Source of the DNA: Antedon mediterranea
Taxonomy: Eukaryota > Echinodermata > Crinoidea > Comatulida > Antedonidae
DNA: 64,000 nucleotides
Direction of reading: 5' to 3'
NCBI RefSeq assembly: GCF_964355755.1
Contig: NC_092672.1
Coordinates: forward strand, 24,484,501 to 24,548,500
Shown here: positions 41,901 through 56,400 of the stretch, in pieces
Layout: each line of letters starts with the position of its first letter
Numbering within the stretch: position 1 is the first letter of the stretch
Program-made: the position numbers and the translations under genes
The notes under the pieces: model-generated
The model's database searches: none
Seen by the model: only the letters and a program-made list of their open reading frames with translations
Told to the model about the DNA's origin: nothing

Positions 41901-44900
41901 CTTCACCATAACGCCCAAAGTGGTGTATTTTTTTAGCTGATTTATTACAAATAGGTAGTTCTAATGTTTAATAATTGATTTCTAAAATAAAATACTGGGG
42001 TAAATTTAAAATCTGCAAGCAGTGTTGCGAGAAACATAGGCATTTTTATTTTAAAAAAACATGGTATATTAGTAAAAACATTTTATTTTCTTTGATTATT
42101 TGATTTGAAACTCATTGGTCAGAAAAATTCTTAATGTTTTATATAGTTCTAGTTGTGTTGTGAGAAAAAAAATTAATTTTTAATTATAGATTCTGTAATT
42201 CCCAGTTTTAATGTCATTTTATAGGTTATATCCTCTGGAAATTTGAATAAATTATCAGATCGTTGTGAATTTTAATCTTTGCAACAGATTACTCCTCTCT
42301 TATTTTGAAGCTCCTCTTTCATTTGTTTACTTCTTTTATTTGCTAACCTAAGCAGATCCCACATGCCCATCCACCACCACTTTCGACTACCACCCCCCCC
42401 CCCACCCCCACCACGACTATAACCACAAAAAGATAAACTGCAACACTTTGGTCGATCATCCACTATAAAGTGTCAAATGCATGCATTTCAAGCACCACCC
42501 ACACTACCGCTACTATCGCTCCAATGAATAGACGGATTCAAATTCCTCCATCCCACCCCCTCCCCCTTTCTCCAAGCCCCCACCCACCCCAAGTTAAAAA
42601 TTGCAATGCAAAAGATAGGACATAAAGTTAAGTTTTTAAACCCTCGCCTTCAACCCCCTAACTATTTAAAAGTCCTGGATCCACCACTTTCCCCTCCCCA
42701 AAATAGAACCAATCAAAAGTCAATGATATACTCAGGTATGTTAATGCTACATAACAAATATTGAAGCCCTGATTTGAAATTTCATTTCATTTAAGGTCAG
42801 CATGTAAAATATCACACTTTATTATTAGGTTATATGCATGCATTCATGCATATAACCTCTTGATTCTGTCAGAATCTTTATTTCTTTCTTTATTTATTGG
42901 TTATCCGCCTCAAGGCGGATAAGCTCTTGGAATTGTAGTGTTTCTTTTTTTTTGTATTCTTCCATATTTCCGCCACTTTTTGTGTTCAACTTTTCTCTGC
43001 AACGTTTTAACATAACATGTTGTAACTTTGTAAACATTTCGACATTTAACTGAAGTTGTGCAGCGAAGCTTTTGGACGCTGTCAGATCCGCGTAGCGTAA
43101 GTTACGCGCGAATTTCTGAAAATCTTAAGTTGATCATAACTTCGAAACAAATAAATATTTTTTAACGTAATTTCCAACCACGTTTGCTTTACATCAATTG
43201 CTAACTTTTTTATCGCTACCGACATTTGTAACATTGTAAAGTGCGCGCGTAAACGGCTTTTGAAATTTTAAAATGCTCCAAATCAATTTCTGATTAAATT
43301 AGAACACGATTCAGGTCATTTTAAGGGTTTGAAAAATTGCCACCAGGTGCGCACATTTTTACGTGCGCACGGCGCAGGGAACACGTATGAGCATTTCTTT
43401 TGCACGAGTTGTGTTTTTCAATCTTCGGTTAACAATTTAACGTTATTTTAATCACAATTTAACTTGAAATGACGTTCTACGAGCACGTTAAACATGACTG
43501 GTTGCGCACGTAAAATGTTAACAAAATTGGAAAATGTTGCAAAATATGTATACTTTTAAAAATGATACAGTTCATCAGAATGCAAGGTTACCCCTATTTT
43601 TTATTTTATTTTCTTGCAGTGTATGAATCATAGGTCTGATTTATTATAATGTTGAATGTTAAAACGTGTTTGGTGGCTACATTATTTGCATATTAAATAT
43701 AATTTTTGAAATTTTTATCATCAAACAAACATAAACATTTTCAAAGAGCAAAATAATAAACATAACGTTTATCTTTTTTCTTCACATGTTAATATATAAA
43801 ACTTAAAAGTATGCACTTTTATAATATGTCACTGTTTAAAATTTGTGACGATTTCTTCATAGTAAAAATTATGATTTAGTTTGATAAGTAATAATCTATT
43901 TGCATCGAGTGGTTCACGACATACCGAATGAACGAGTAAACTTTCGTCGGATTGTCTTCAGCAGGTGCTCATATGGCTCGATGTGTAGTGCCACCGACTT
44001 TGGTATCATAGGTACCGGGATCGAGTCCCGTCACGGGAAAACAATTTAATAAAAGGATTTATTTGGTTGTTACACTGAAAAGGCAGTTTTAATTTCGAAT
44101 AGGCTACTTTTTGGAAAAGCCATAACTGAAAAGTACTTGAATGCGCAAGATACGTTTTTTTGCGGGCGGATAACCAAACTCAATCAAAAATTACGCGCGA
44201 TTTAACGAAATCAAGTTTGTAATCATATCTCCATAAGCATGAATCACAATTAAACAAAATTTGGTACTCATAAATTTCAGGTCATATTTTATCATATGGC
44301 AATACAATTACGTGCGTAGAGCATATAACGCATGCGTACGCGCGCTTAAAATGTTGAAAATCGTCAGAATTTATTTTCGATGAAATTAGAGTACGTTTCA
44401 GGCAATTTTAAGCGTTTAAAAAATTGCCATGAGTGCGCAGATTATTGCACGCGCACTGCGCGTCAAACGTTAATGCGCACTGTTTTTGTCCGATTACTGT
44501 TGTATAACCTTTCTTTAATAATATCATCATATTTTATTCACTTTTCAACGCGAAACGGCGTTATACGAGCACGTCAAAAGTGACAGGCTACGCACGTGTA
44601 AGTTAACAAAATGGTGAAAATATGCTAAATTTTAAAATTAATATATATCGTTAGAATGCTCGGGAACACCTATTTTTTTATTTAATTTTCTTGAAGTGTA
44701 TGTATCATATGTATGATTTATTATGAAATTAGAAGAACAAAAGTTGATTAAGTCATCATTAATGGCATATTAAATTTAACAAAATTAATTTCGACAATCA
44801 AACAAATTATAACATTTTCTTAGGCCAAAATAACAAACTTAACATTAACTTTCTTCCTTAAGAAGTTCATATATTAAAGTTAAAAGTATATAGTTGGACA

Positions 44901-47900
44901 GTGCATCATTTTTTTAAATTTTTAAAGATGTCATCATAGTAAAACATTATAATTCATTGCGGTATGTAATAATCTATCTGCACCAAAGTGGTTACTGCAT
45001 AGTAAATACACGGAGGAATTAATTATGGCTCGGTGGTCTTTGCTCGTGTCTATAGCAGTCAAGTACCGAGTTCGAGTCTCACCTTGGGAAACCAAACGAA
45101 ATAAGATTTTTTTTATTATCCGTATTGGTTGTTCAATTATATTTCTTAGTGTACAGATTATACACATGATTTATAATGAAATCTAAATAAAAACACAAAT
45201 GTGGTTTATGACATTATATATGCAGAAAGATCTTTGATCGGATTATGATACCGGCTATTGTATTTGAGTTAGCAAGATCCTGTCATATATTATAAATAAC
45301 TAATGATTCTGAGAAAATCAATCAATCAATATATCTTAAATCAATCAATTATCTTTATTTAAATCAATGCATATAACCTATAATTTGTCATAGTGACGAA
45401 TTAAATCTAGTTAAATATTGGTTTTATATATATATATGGATTCAGTATTTATTAATTAATAATTATCTGATAATTATTTAATTTCCCTTAGTTATGCATG
45501 CAACAGTTACTATGGTAACTAAAATTGAGATATTCTTTAGATTTTGCATATTTATCTTATACAAATTTAAATTTGTAGATAATTAGCAGGCATGCCTTAT
45601 TTGCATTTTCAAATTACCGTTTCACAAGGTCATATTCGTAAGCACTTTCTTCTGTGATTATTTTTATTCATGAAAACCCCATATTATATTTACAGCGGCC
45701 ACCTACCTTAACGGACGCACTTTGAAAAGCCTGTTTGTTCTTCCTATCTAATTAGTGCATTTAGTGATTACCATAAGCAGCTGCGGGCACCTTTTTATAC
45801 AAAATGAGATTTTTTGTAAGCGGCCAATCGAAAAATGTGATACTTATTGCATGGATCTATGAATTAGAGGTGCATGTTTATTGTATTTCTTTATATATTA
45901 GCTTTATTTTGAAGAGGTTTTAAAAACATTACTGTGAAGAGATGAGAAAACTACACAGATTTTGTCTGAAAATGCTAAAAAATACTAAACCACCTGATTA
46001 TAAATAATAATAGGCCTACAATTATAAGCGGCCACTTTTCCAGGTCCCGAGGGTGGCCACTTACGGGAGGTTCAACTGTATTTAAAAAAACAATCTTTAG
46101 TTATCCATAGAAACAGGTTCTAACATAACATAAATAATACATTTTGACATAACTTGACCCAACAAATGACCCCTTTCACAAGGTCAGACATTTTCTGGGA
46201 TTCAGTAGATAAGTAAATTTGGGAAAAGGTAGTAAAGCTATGTTATCAAGTGTTTGTAGTCATGAAACCCCATATTAAAAATATTGTACTTAGTTACGTA
46301 TAGAAACAGTTGCTACAATACACTATAGGTAAAATGTTGATGTCATTTGACCTCAATATGTAAAAAAAAATTTTTTCATGAAAACTCCATATTTAATTTT
46401 TTTTTTTTTAATATCATTAGTTACGTAAACAGGTTTAAGATAACACTAAAGGTCATTTTTTTACTTTTATTCAGATTCGTCAAGACTTTCTTTCTGAGAT
46501 TATTAGGATTCAGTATTTAAAGTAAATTTGGCAAAAAGTAGAAATGTAAAACAATGTAGAAAAAATGTTTTGTATTTATGAAAAACCCCTTATTTTTTTT
46601 AAATTTTCGCATAGAAACAGTTACTATGGTAAAATTTTGACCTCAAAATGAATGAATTTACAAGGTCAAGTTTGTCATTAATGGAATGCAGTAGAAGTAA
46701 AATTGAGAAAAATTACAAATGCAATCAATTCTTTGTATTTATAAAAACGCCATTTTTAACGTTTTTTTAAAAATTACTTTCCTTAGTTACACATAGAAAT
46801 GGTTGCTAAGGTAACACTATAGGTAAAATATGAAAATTGTTGAGAATTGTTATGAACTATCTTGTAAATTTTGATCAAACATTAATAGTTGTAGTAAAGT
46901 GGGGACCTGTCCTGTTTTGCATTCTGACCCCTTTTGACCTCAAATGACCTATTCTATTTACAAGGTCAGATTTTTTGGGAGGTCTTTCTGTATCTCTTTA
47001 CACAAAATAGATTTAAAAATTTATAAAAACCATTGACGCAATTATTTCCAAGTTTAACATTATTTTCCATCAACTAAATATTTCAATGCAAAATACTGTT
47101 TTTCTGGCAATTAATTGAAATAAACCTGGCAACACATTCTTCTATTTTATCTAAACTATTCGTATGACTCTAGTAGCATTATGACAAGCCACATATACAT
47201 TTTATTATTGGATTAGCCATATTTAAATTGTGTTTCATGTGTTTTGTTTGTTGATATTTTGTTATATTTTTTGTATTTTTCGTATTTTCCTGGCAACACA
47301 AAACCTATGTACGAAATTTACCCCAGTGTTTTTTTTGTGATTATTGTTGACAAACCTATTGACTATCAAATTAAAAAACCTCATTGATTTAAAAACACAA
47401 CTTTGGAAGTTATATGTACGTTTATGAGGTATACTTTTATAAAAAAAAATATCTTTTAAAAACACCCCTTTTTTAAATAATGGTATCAACCAAACTCCAT
47501 TTTGTAATTTATTTTTTTTCTATATTAAATGGAACTCAATACATGTTGTTTACACTGCTATAAACAAAAACTGTATACTGTAAGTATTTTTGGTTAAAAT
47601 AAGTATACAAGTTTGTACTTTTTCACTATAGAAAATCTGTGAAAAATGGCAAAAACATCAACATTTGGATAATTGACCGTTGTCATGGCAACGGAGGCTA
47701 AAAATTAAAATGAATGTTGTAGATATGCTTTTTATTGAAATGTCTATTCATGGTAAAAATTTGAGAGAAATCCATTTTTTTACATCTGCCACCAAATCTT
47801 TGATTTTTACAGACAATGGCTCTTAAATATTGCATTGGAAATACTTTCTCTTTAAATAAAAAAGTTATAGTTGTTAATCACATATGAGACCTAATGCAAG

Positions 47901-50369
47901 TTGTTGTATGTGTTATATATTTTATCACAACAGAACCAGTGTATGAAGAAAAACCAGAAATTCCTAAAGAGTTCAGGAACAAATTTGTAAGCAAACTTCG
48001 CTCTGCAAGAGAAGGTGGTGACTCTAAAGTGGATAGCAACAAGTTTGTTATGAATATCTGGGACTTTGGAGGTCAACCAATTTACCATGTGATACAACGG
48101 GTAAATTTTATTGGTGTATTTAATTTGTATTAATAGAGATTAGTTTTGCCGTCAATATTCAATATACATGCCTTCTTCTGAGGTTCTGTTAGTTTCAGTG
48201 TATACTTTGTCTTTTGGCCTTGTTACAATATCAGCACTGAAATCAAAAAGCTTGCTCACTTGATTTGAAGTTAAGAATCTACAATCTTCCTCCAAGGTAT
48301 TACAAAAATGTGGATCTAATATAGTACAATATGTCAGTATCAGATATAAAATACAATTATTATTATTATTACAATATTATAAATTATTTTATTCTTCATT
48401 TAATTGAATACAGTCAACTCAGTCTCTAGTCTCTAATTACCAGAAACCAAAACCAGACTTGAGGTCAAAAAAGATAAAATACATTTGGAATATCAGAATT
48501 TCTGTAAACCCAGACATTATTATGCCAGCCAAAGGGTGTCCAGTTTTGAGAGACTTTAAGTAAAATAGTATTCATTGATATGTACCATAATGTAATATTA
48601 GCGTAGATGGATAACAAAGAGGGAGAGAGAGAGAGGAAGAATGTAATATTAAACATTCATTATTTATTAAACCAATGATTAAGATTGTAAATGTTTCCAA
48701 GGTGAACATGCAGTTTGTGAGGAAAACAAAAGTATCAAATAATCAGTTGTGCCAGTATACTGACACATGTGTATAAACAGTTTGTAATATTGACTATTAT
48801 GATTATGTTTACTAGATATTCATGGTATCTTATGCTGTTGTATGTGTGGTATTCAACATGAAGGAAGGTCTTAATGCCCCAGCTAAAGTTCTGGATCCAA
48901 CAACTGTAAGTAGATTTTACAAATTTCAAATGTTTATGTACATGTTATGTTATTCTTTACCTTAACACAAACTGTACAAATAGCAGATGCCTGATATATG
49001 ATTGTTGTCATTTTCACTTCCATGATAGTGTTGTTTTTCTATATAAATTTGTGCTGCTAATAATAATAGATAATTTTCCACAATGTTTCAAACTAGAATT
49101 TTAAGAATTTAAAATGTAAATTTTGTTCATTTTTTTTTGTTTAGGGAGAAATGTATGAACATCGAATGACAAATCTTGACTTCATTCTGTTTTGGATTCG
49201 TTCAGTTTTTGTAAATGTAAGAAAAGGACAAAATAACAAGATAATGCTAATTGGTACACATTATGAGAGCCTTGGTAAAACTGAACAAGAAAGACAACAA
49301 AGGGTACATATATCATCACATTTCCTTTTAAACAGTACAAAATTGTATATTGTCATTAATTCATTGGAAACAATATGTAGTTTCATCACTAACATTAGCA
49401 ATCATGTATGATTGTTTTATACGTCATGTCATGAGCATACTACTGTACTGTGCTGGCTTATGATTAACTTAACTTAATTTTATTTGTCATTTGGATATAA
49501 TAAAACAAATAAAAGGGTATACAAATATCTATGATTTAGCAAACATTTTGAATTTGTTTTCTTATATTGGTATAATTATACAATGTATACTGGGTAAGTA
49601 AATACGTAACATAACTTAAATGAAACACTTTTTGCACTTTACAAAAGGGGTTGGGGTTGGCTAAGCACACTCTAAATCTTCCCCTGACATAAGTATATTT
49701 CCAATATGATGTTATTTATTTTAGGTAAAAGAAATAGAGAATATACTTTGGAAAGCCCTGGAAGGAAAACCATTTGAGGACATGGTGTATCAAGGAGAGG
49801 TATTTACAATAGAAAACAGTGTCTCATTTGATAAGAGCGGTGCTTCTAAAATCATCCTCCAAATACAAGAATTAGTCCAGATGATGATTCTTACTTTTCC
49901 TATCAAATGGCTGCAAGTAATGCAGGAAATACAGCTAAGAAAAAAGGAAAAGGAAAGAAAAGGGGAAAAACTACTGTATCTACCAACGTCTGAGGTTAGA
50001 AATATATTTTTCTTTCTTTCAGCTTGATCTCAATTATATATCTTTACAGTTTAGTCATGTAAAACAATAACCAGTTACATTCGTTTAGACTAAATATTAG
50101 TTGAGGATAATACATAGTTGATTGTTTAAAACAACTATCATTATAACCATCTTTTAAAAGTGTATAGGAAACAAGTTGGCTTATTGTTGGTAGAAATTTT
50201 GCCCATGAGGGTATAATGTAAACTTGCTTTATTTGTCAATGTTTATTGACTGTTTATGACGAATGTCATCGGTAACAGAACGGTGTAATTTTAGTTTTTT
50301 TTTATTTTTATTTTTTTTAAATGTTATTTATTGTACATCCAACAGTGTAAACACCAATTACAGGATGAA

Positions 50370-50400
<31 letters not shown>

Positions 50401-53400
50401 AGAACTATATAACAATTAGAATCATATTAATAACATTAATAAAATAATTTAAAATTTAAAATTATTTAAAATTATCTAACCAACTTATGATAGACTTATG
50501 GTAGACAACATACCAAAATGCCATTGTAACATTGTTCAGAAATACAAAATGATTTAATAAGTTTCAAATTTCAATTCTAACCCTTTCATGACAATGAAAA
50601 AAGATGTCCTTCTAGTAACTTTTAGTCTTATTTCCAATATGCTGTTTAACAAACACAGTAGCAAAAATTACAATGTTGGTTAAACTCCCAACTTTTAGAA
50701 TTTAATTTTATTTAATTGTTATGTTTATTTGCTTTCTAGATAAATGATTTACTTGTTCGTTGTAAGATCACCAATAACAAAGTCCTTCTTGATTACTTAC
50801 ATGACATCGGCGAGATTCTGTTCTACCCAGATGACAAGATCCTCAAAGAAAAAATTGTTATAGATTTGATGGGAGTAGTTGACAAGTTTAAAACAATCAT
50901 CACAGTTATTGATCCCAAGCTTCAGGTTAGTAATATTATGCACTATACTTTTGTGAATAATCTGACCTAAACATTGTGATAATGTTTTTATGTGATGAAT
51001 TTAGCTTCAAAATGTAATGTCTACCACAAAGAGAAATTTTTGTCCTGGAGCCTAATATATATACTGTTTTTAAAATAGAATCAAATTTATTCAAATTTAC
51101 ACCTTGTTTAATTTTACTACTGTATATTCTAATACATAAAAGCAAATATGCTTGTGCATTACAGTAGAACCCCTATTAAAGAGGACACCACATAATGTGA
51201 ACCCAACAAAGTGTGATCCCTTTAATAGAGCTTAGTTGTAGAACCCCTATTAAAGAGGACACCACATAATGTGGACCCAACAAGGTGTGATCCCTTTAAT
51301 AGAGGTTAGTTGTAGAACCCCTATTAAAGAGGACACCACATAATGTGGACCCAACAAAGTGTGATCCCTTTAATAGAGGTTAGTTGTAGAACCCCTATTA
51401 AAGAGGACACCACATAATGTGGACCCAACAAAGTGTGATCCCTTTAATAGAGGTTAGTTGTAGAACCCCTATTAAAGAGGACACCACATAATGTGGACCC
51501 AACAAAGTGTGATCCCTTTAATAGAGGTTAGTTGTAGAACCCCTATTAAAGAGGACACCACATAATGTGGACCCAACAAAGTGTGATCCCTTTAATAGAG
51601 GTTAGTTGTAGAACCCCTATTAAAGAGGACACCACATAATGTGGACCCAACAAAGTGTGATCCCTTTAATAGAGCTTAGTTGTAGAACCCCTATTAAAGA
51701 GGACACCACATAATGTGGACCCAACAAAGTGTGATCCCTTTAATAGAGGTTAGTTGTAGAACCCCTATTAAAGAGGACACCACATAATGTGGACCCAACA
51801 AAGTGTGATCCCTTTAATAGAGGTTAGTTGTAGAACCCCTATTAAAGAGGACACCACATAATGTGGACCCAACAAAGTGGGATCCCTTTAATAGAGGTTA
51901 GTTGTAGAACCCCTATTAAAGAGGACACCACATAATGTGGACCCAACAAAGTGTGATCCCTTTAATAGAGGTTAGTTGTAGAACCCCTATTAAAGAGGAC
52001 ACCACATAATGTGAACCCAACAAAGTGTGATCCCTTTAATAGAGCTTAATTGTAGAACCCCTATTAAAGAGGACATCACATAATGTGGACCCAACAAAGT
52101 GTGATCCCTTTAATAGAGGTTAGTTGTAGAACCCCTATTAAAGAGGACACCACATAATGTGGACCCAACAAAGTGTGATCCCTTTAATAGAGGTTAGTTG
52201 TAGAACCCCTATTAAAGAGGACACCACATAATGTGGACCCAACAAAGTGTGATCCCTTTAATAGAGCTTAGTTGTAGAACCCCTATTAAAGAGGACACCA
52301 CATAATGTGGACCCAACAAAGTGTGATCCCTTTAATAGAGCTTAGTTGTAGAACCCCTATTAAAGAGGACATCACATAATGTGGACCCAACAAAGTGTGA
52401 TCCCTTTAATAGAGCTTAGTTGTAGAACCCCTATTAAAGAGGACACCACATAATGTGGACCCAACAAAGTGTGATCCCTTTAATAGAGCTTAGTTGTAGA
52501 ACCCCTATTAAAGAGGACATCACATAATGTGGACCCAACAATGTGTGATCCCTTTAATAGAGGTTAGTTGTAGAACCCCTATTAAAGAGGACACCACATA
52601 ATGTGAACCCAACAAAGTGTGATCCCTTTAATAGAGGTTAGTTGTAGAACCCCTATTAAAGAGGACACCACATAATGTGGACCCAACAAAGTGTGATCCC
52701 TTTAATAGAGGTTAGTTGTAGAACCCCTATTAAAGAGGACACCACATAATGTGAACCCAACAAAGTGTGATCCCTTTAATAGAGGTTAGTTGTAGAACCC
52801 CTATTAAAGAGGACACCACATAATGTGGACCCAACAAAGTGTGATCCTTTTAATAGAGGTTAGTTGTAGAACCCCTATTAAAGAGGACATCACATAATGT
52901 GGACCCAACAAAGTGTGATCCCTTTAATAGAGGTTAGTTGTAGAACCCCTATTAAAGAGGACACCACATAATGTGGACCCAACAAAGTGTGATCCCTTAA
53001 ATAGAGGTTAGTTGTAGAACCCCTATTAAAGAGGACACCACATAATGTGAACCCAACAAAGTGTGATCCCTTTAATAGAGGTTTGTTGTAGAACCCCTAT
53101 TAAAGAGGACATCACATAATGTGAACCCAACAAAGTGTGATCCCTTTAATAGAGGTTAGTTGTAGAACCCCTATTAAAGAGGACACCACATAATGTGAAC
53201 CCAACAAAGTGTGATCCCTTTAATAGAGGTTAGTTGTAGAACCCCTATTAAAGAGGACACCACATAATGTGGACCCAACAAAGTGTGATCCCTTTAATAG
53301 AGCTTAGTTGTAGAACCCCTATTAAAGAGGACACCACATAATGTGAACCCAACAAAGTGTGATCCCTTTAATAGAGCTTAGTTGTAGAACCCCTGTTAAA

Positions 53401-56400
53401 GAGGACACCACATAATGTGGACCCAACAAAGTGTGATCCCTTTAATAGAGCTTAGTCGTAGTTGTAAATGGTATAATTGTTTATTTCGTGAGAAGAAATC
53501 AACAAATTAGTAATTCTTCGTACTATGGTTTCTGTTTTACAAACGAATGTTAATTTTATATAATATTTTTTAACAACATATTTCTTCACAATCATGTGTC
53601 AATTTTGAGAAATCATCGATTGATTTTGGTACTCTATTTTGATATACATCGCGATGTATCGGCGTGAGTGATGTTGGTTCCGCAAAGGAAACATGTTACA
53701 AATTTATCTGCAACATCCAAAAATCTGTACCACCTGATTGTACTTCACCAATCTTAGTATGATTAGAGATTGAGGAATCCCCTAAAACGCACGGAGTGCA
53801 GCAGTTTAAGTGTGTAAAAAATCAACACAAATGTATCCTTCGCGAGTCGAGGAATTTTGGTTTATTTTGCTACTTACAAACGTTGTAAACGGACATTTTT
53901 AGTGAAAGAAGAAGATATGCTTGTTTAAAAATTGTTTCCTGCTCAACATGGTGTATGATTATGGCTTGTTAGAAACACAGTTTAGAGAAAATAAGAGGCC
54001 AAACAAAAGATAGCTAGCCTAGCGCCAATGTCCTATCTAGGCTCTAGCTTAGCTAGAGTGTAGTAGGCTACTGACTTTCAATATACTTCTTTGCTAGGTT
54101 AGGACTGAGGGGTAGCAACATACTACTCTAGGCTAATAATGCTAAATGTCTAATAACGGCAGTCAAACCGACAATTATAAACAGATGATTAATATTTGCA
54201 AGAAAACCATACAAAACTTTTCGTAATAGTGTTTAGGCCCATGTTGAAAACCTAGTTAGGCTAAACAAAACCAGGCTACATTTGGGTGGCATGATCTGAG
54301 TCCTTGGTATCTAGGGCCTATATATGTTTACCACACTATTTTTCAATTCGATTTCAATCAGCTTTTATTATTTCACATCAAAAAAAGCTATAGCTTTTAG
54401 TATTAAAAAGTAGATGAAGATATGAAATATAACACAATTCAGCCTATTTTTCTTCTTGGAAATTAATACTTAAATTATGTAATTAATGAATAATTTATTA
54501 CTCATAATCATCGATCGATCGATCTTTTCTACCTTCAAGTGGTAGTGAATTGGAGCTGAATTTTAGGCCTGAAGTATATGGTAATACACTTATCTAATAG
54601 ATATGTTTCTAATTTTGGAGAGGTTTTAGTGACCAGAAGAATAGTAATTACTTTGTTGCATTGACAAATTACACTTTTGTGCTTTTCTTTTTTTTTAGCC
54701 ATCTCTGAAACAGCTTTGGAGAAATTTAAACGAAGGTAAACTAGATGAAAAACTGTTGCGGCATATTTGGAAGGATGAGTCAGATGAGATGATTGACTTC
54801 TTTGTGTCTCTCATGCAAACCTTTGGGTTAATGTGTGAAAAAAGGAGTCAAGAGGTATTTACATTTTATTTTAAATATTTAATTCAATTCTTTTTTAATA
54901 TATTCTATCTAGGACTCATGTTCTATTTTTTTTTCTATAGAATGTTGGACGAACGTTCTATGTTCTTTCACGCCTAAAGCCCCTACGTGATGATACAGAG
55001 GCTGTTGAATATGAAGAGAAACGTGCTGTTTCTCTCTTTCATGACTTTGATGGCTACCTTCCAGATGATCTCTTTCAACGTGTTGCGACTAAATTTATCG
55101 AGGAATTTCAAATGGAAGATGTTGAGCCTACATTATCTTACGAGCATGTAGAACTGAACATTGATGGCCATCATCTTGTCATTCTAAACGTAGCTACCAT
55201 CAACAATTGCCGTTTGTTCCAGGTAAACTTGATAATGCAATCATGCCTTGAATGCCAGTAAAATCACAAGTATTATATTGGGCGATTGTTCTTATGTTGT
55301 TTATTATATGTTTATTAAACCATTTCTTTGTTTTTGTTGGTCACCACTTCTGGATATAACAGATATTATAATATACACTTTCAGTAACTTTAAATTTACT
55401 TGGTTTATTGCCATTTCTGGAATGATATCAGTAGTAATCACTTTGGAATTGATTTGTTTTTTATATTGCAGACAACAATTGTCAGAACGACAATCATGAA
55501 AACAGAATCAGGAAGCAGCTCTCCTGAAGATGATGATCCACAACCTAGCATCTGTAAGAAGGTAAGCTATAAGTACCAAAGAAACTATAATACTTTATGC
55601 TACATTTAATTAGCACAAACTTTGAATTTCATTAGGGTGTGAATTTTACAATGTTATCTATGCCTAGTATAATTTACTTGCTTGATGATATTTGTCAGTG
55701 TAACTTTATAAACTATAAGTACCAAATAAACTAATGTTAATAGTATAATTTTGCTTGTTTTGTCAGTGTAAATTTATAAGTTCCTGGGTTGTTTTTGAAT
55801 GATTATAAATGTCTTTGTAAATATGTAATATAAGATATAAGATAAGACAAGATAAAATTATTATTATTTTTCTCTTTAAATCATCTTAAATGTAGTGAAG
55901 TCATTTTATTGAGATTATTTGAAATATTTTTTTTTTCTAGGTCCTTAATTTCCTTGAAAAAGAATTGCAAGTTTTAAGTCAGAATGGTGCACGTGGTGTT
56001 GAAGTAAAGATGTACATCCGTTGTGCATGTTCAAATAGTGAACGTACTCATATGCAGGTTGTTCGCAAATTTGACCAAGATGTGTTGCCATGTAAAAGCA
56101 AAGCAATGGACGTGAAACGTTACCGTAAACTGTTTGGAGAAATAAAAGATGAACAAGGTATATGCCTAATAATCCATAATACATATGACATAAAACAAAA
56201 CAGGCAAACATTCTTATTTTTGTTCTTTAACTAATGATATTCCAAACCTCAAATTTTCAGTTGATGCATTTTAACCTTTATCTCTAGTTTTTATTTTACA
56301 TGTAAAAAATACCTTTGCTTAATGATGTTTTATCATTTGTATTTAGCTTCTATCTCAAAATCTAATACTGACCAACCTTCTTCTATAAAGAAAAGAAAAA

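Larger units (their letters stand above)
42828..45410 (+). mobile_element. Nested 2.6 kb composite repeat (two related halves)
   Basis: Inserted at TTA (42825-42827 and 45411-45413), judged against the uninterrupted site in copy 1. Starts with the palindrome GGTTATATGCATG..CATGCATATAACC. Contains GGTTATCCGCCTCAAGGCGG near 42899, inverted as GGGCGGATAACC near 44165. Two divergent halves share a G/C-rich block (TTTTAAG.GTTT.AAAAATTGCCA near 43320 and 44408) and a tRNA-like segment, with a period of about 1.09 kb. No open frame of note. Confidence 0.6.
41493..47822. mobile_element. TTAA-flanked TIR transposon, copy 2, with nested insertions
   Basis: Flanked by TTAA at 41489-41492 and 47823-47826, with terminal inverted GAGCCATTGTCTGTAA. 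Nearly collinear with 1731-5605. It differs by a 2.58 kb insertion at 42828-45410 and an internal deletion in the nested MITE. Fills intron 10 of the gene and ends about 110 bp before E11. No transposase frame. Similarity to copy 1 looks high by eye. Confidence 0.75.

Noticed and set aside
42828-45410. Helitron
   Set aside because: The 3' CTAG and a weak hairpin are suggestive, but there is no 5' TC start and the borders show a 3-bp TTA duplication.
51164-53457. CRISPR-like array
   Set aside because: The 74-bp units are contiguous without unique spacers, in a eukaryotic intron.
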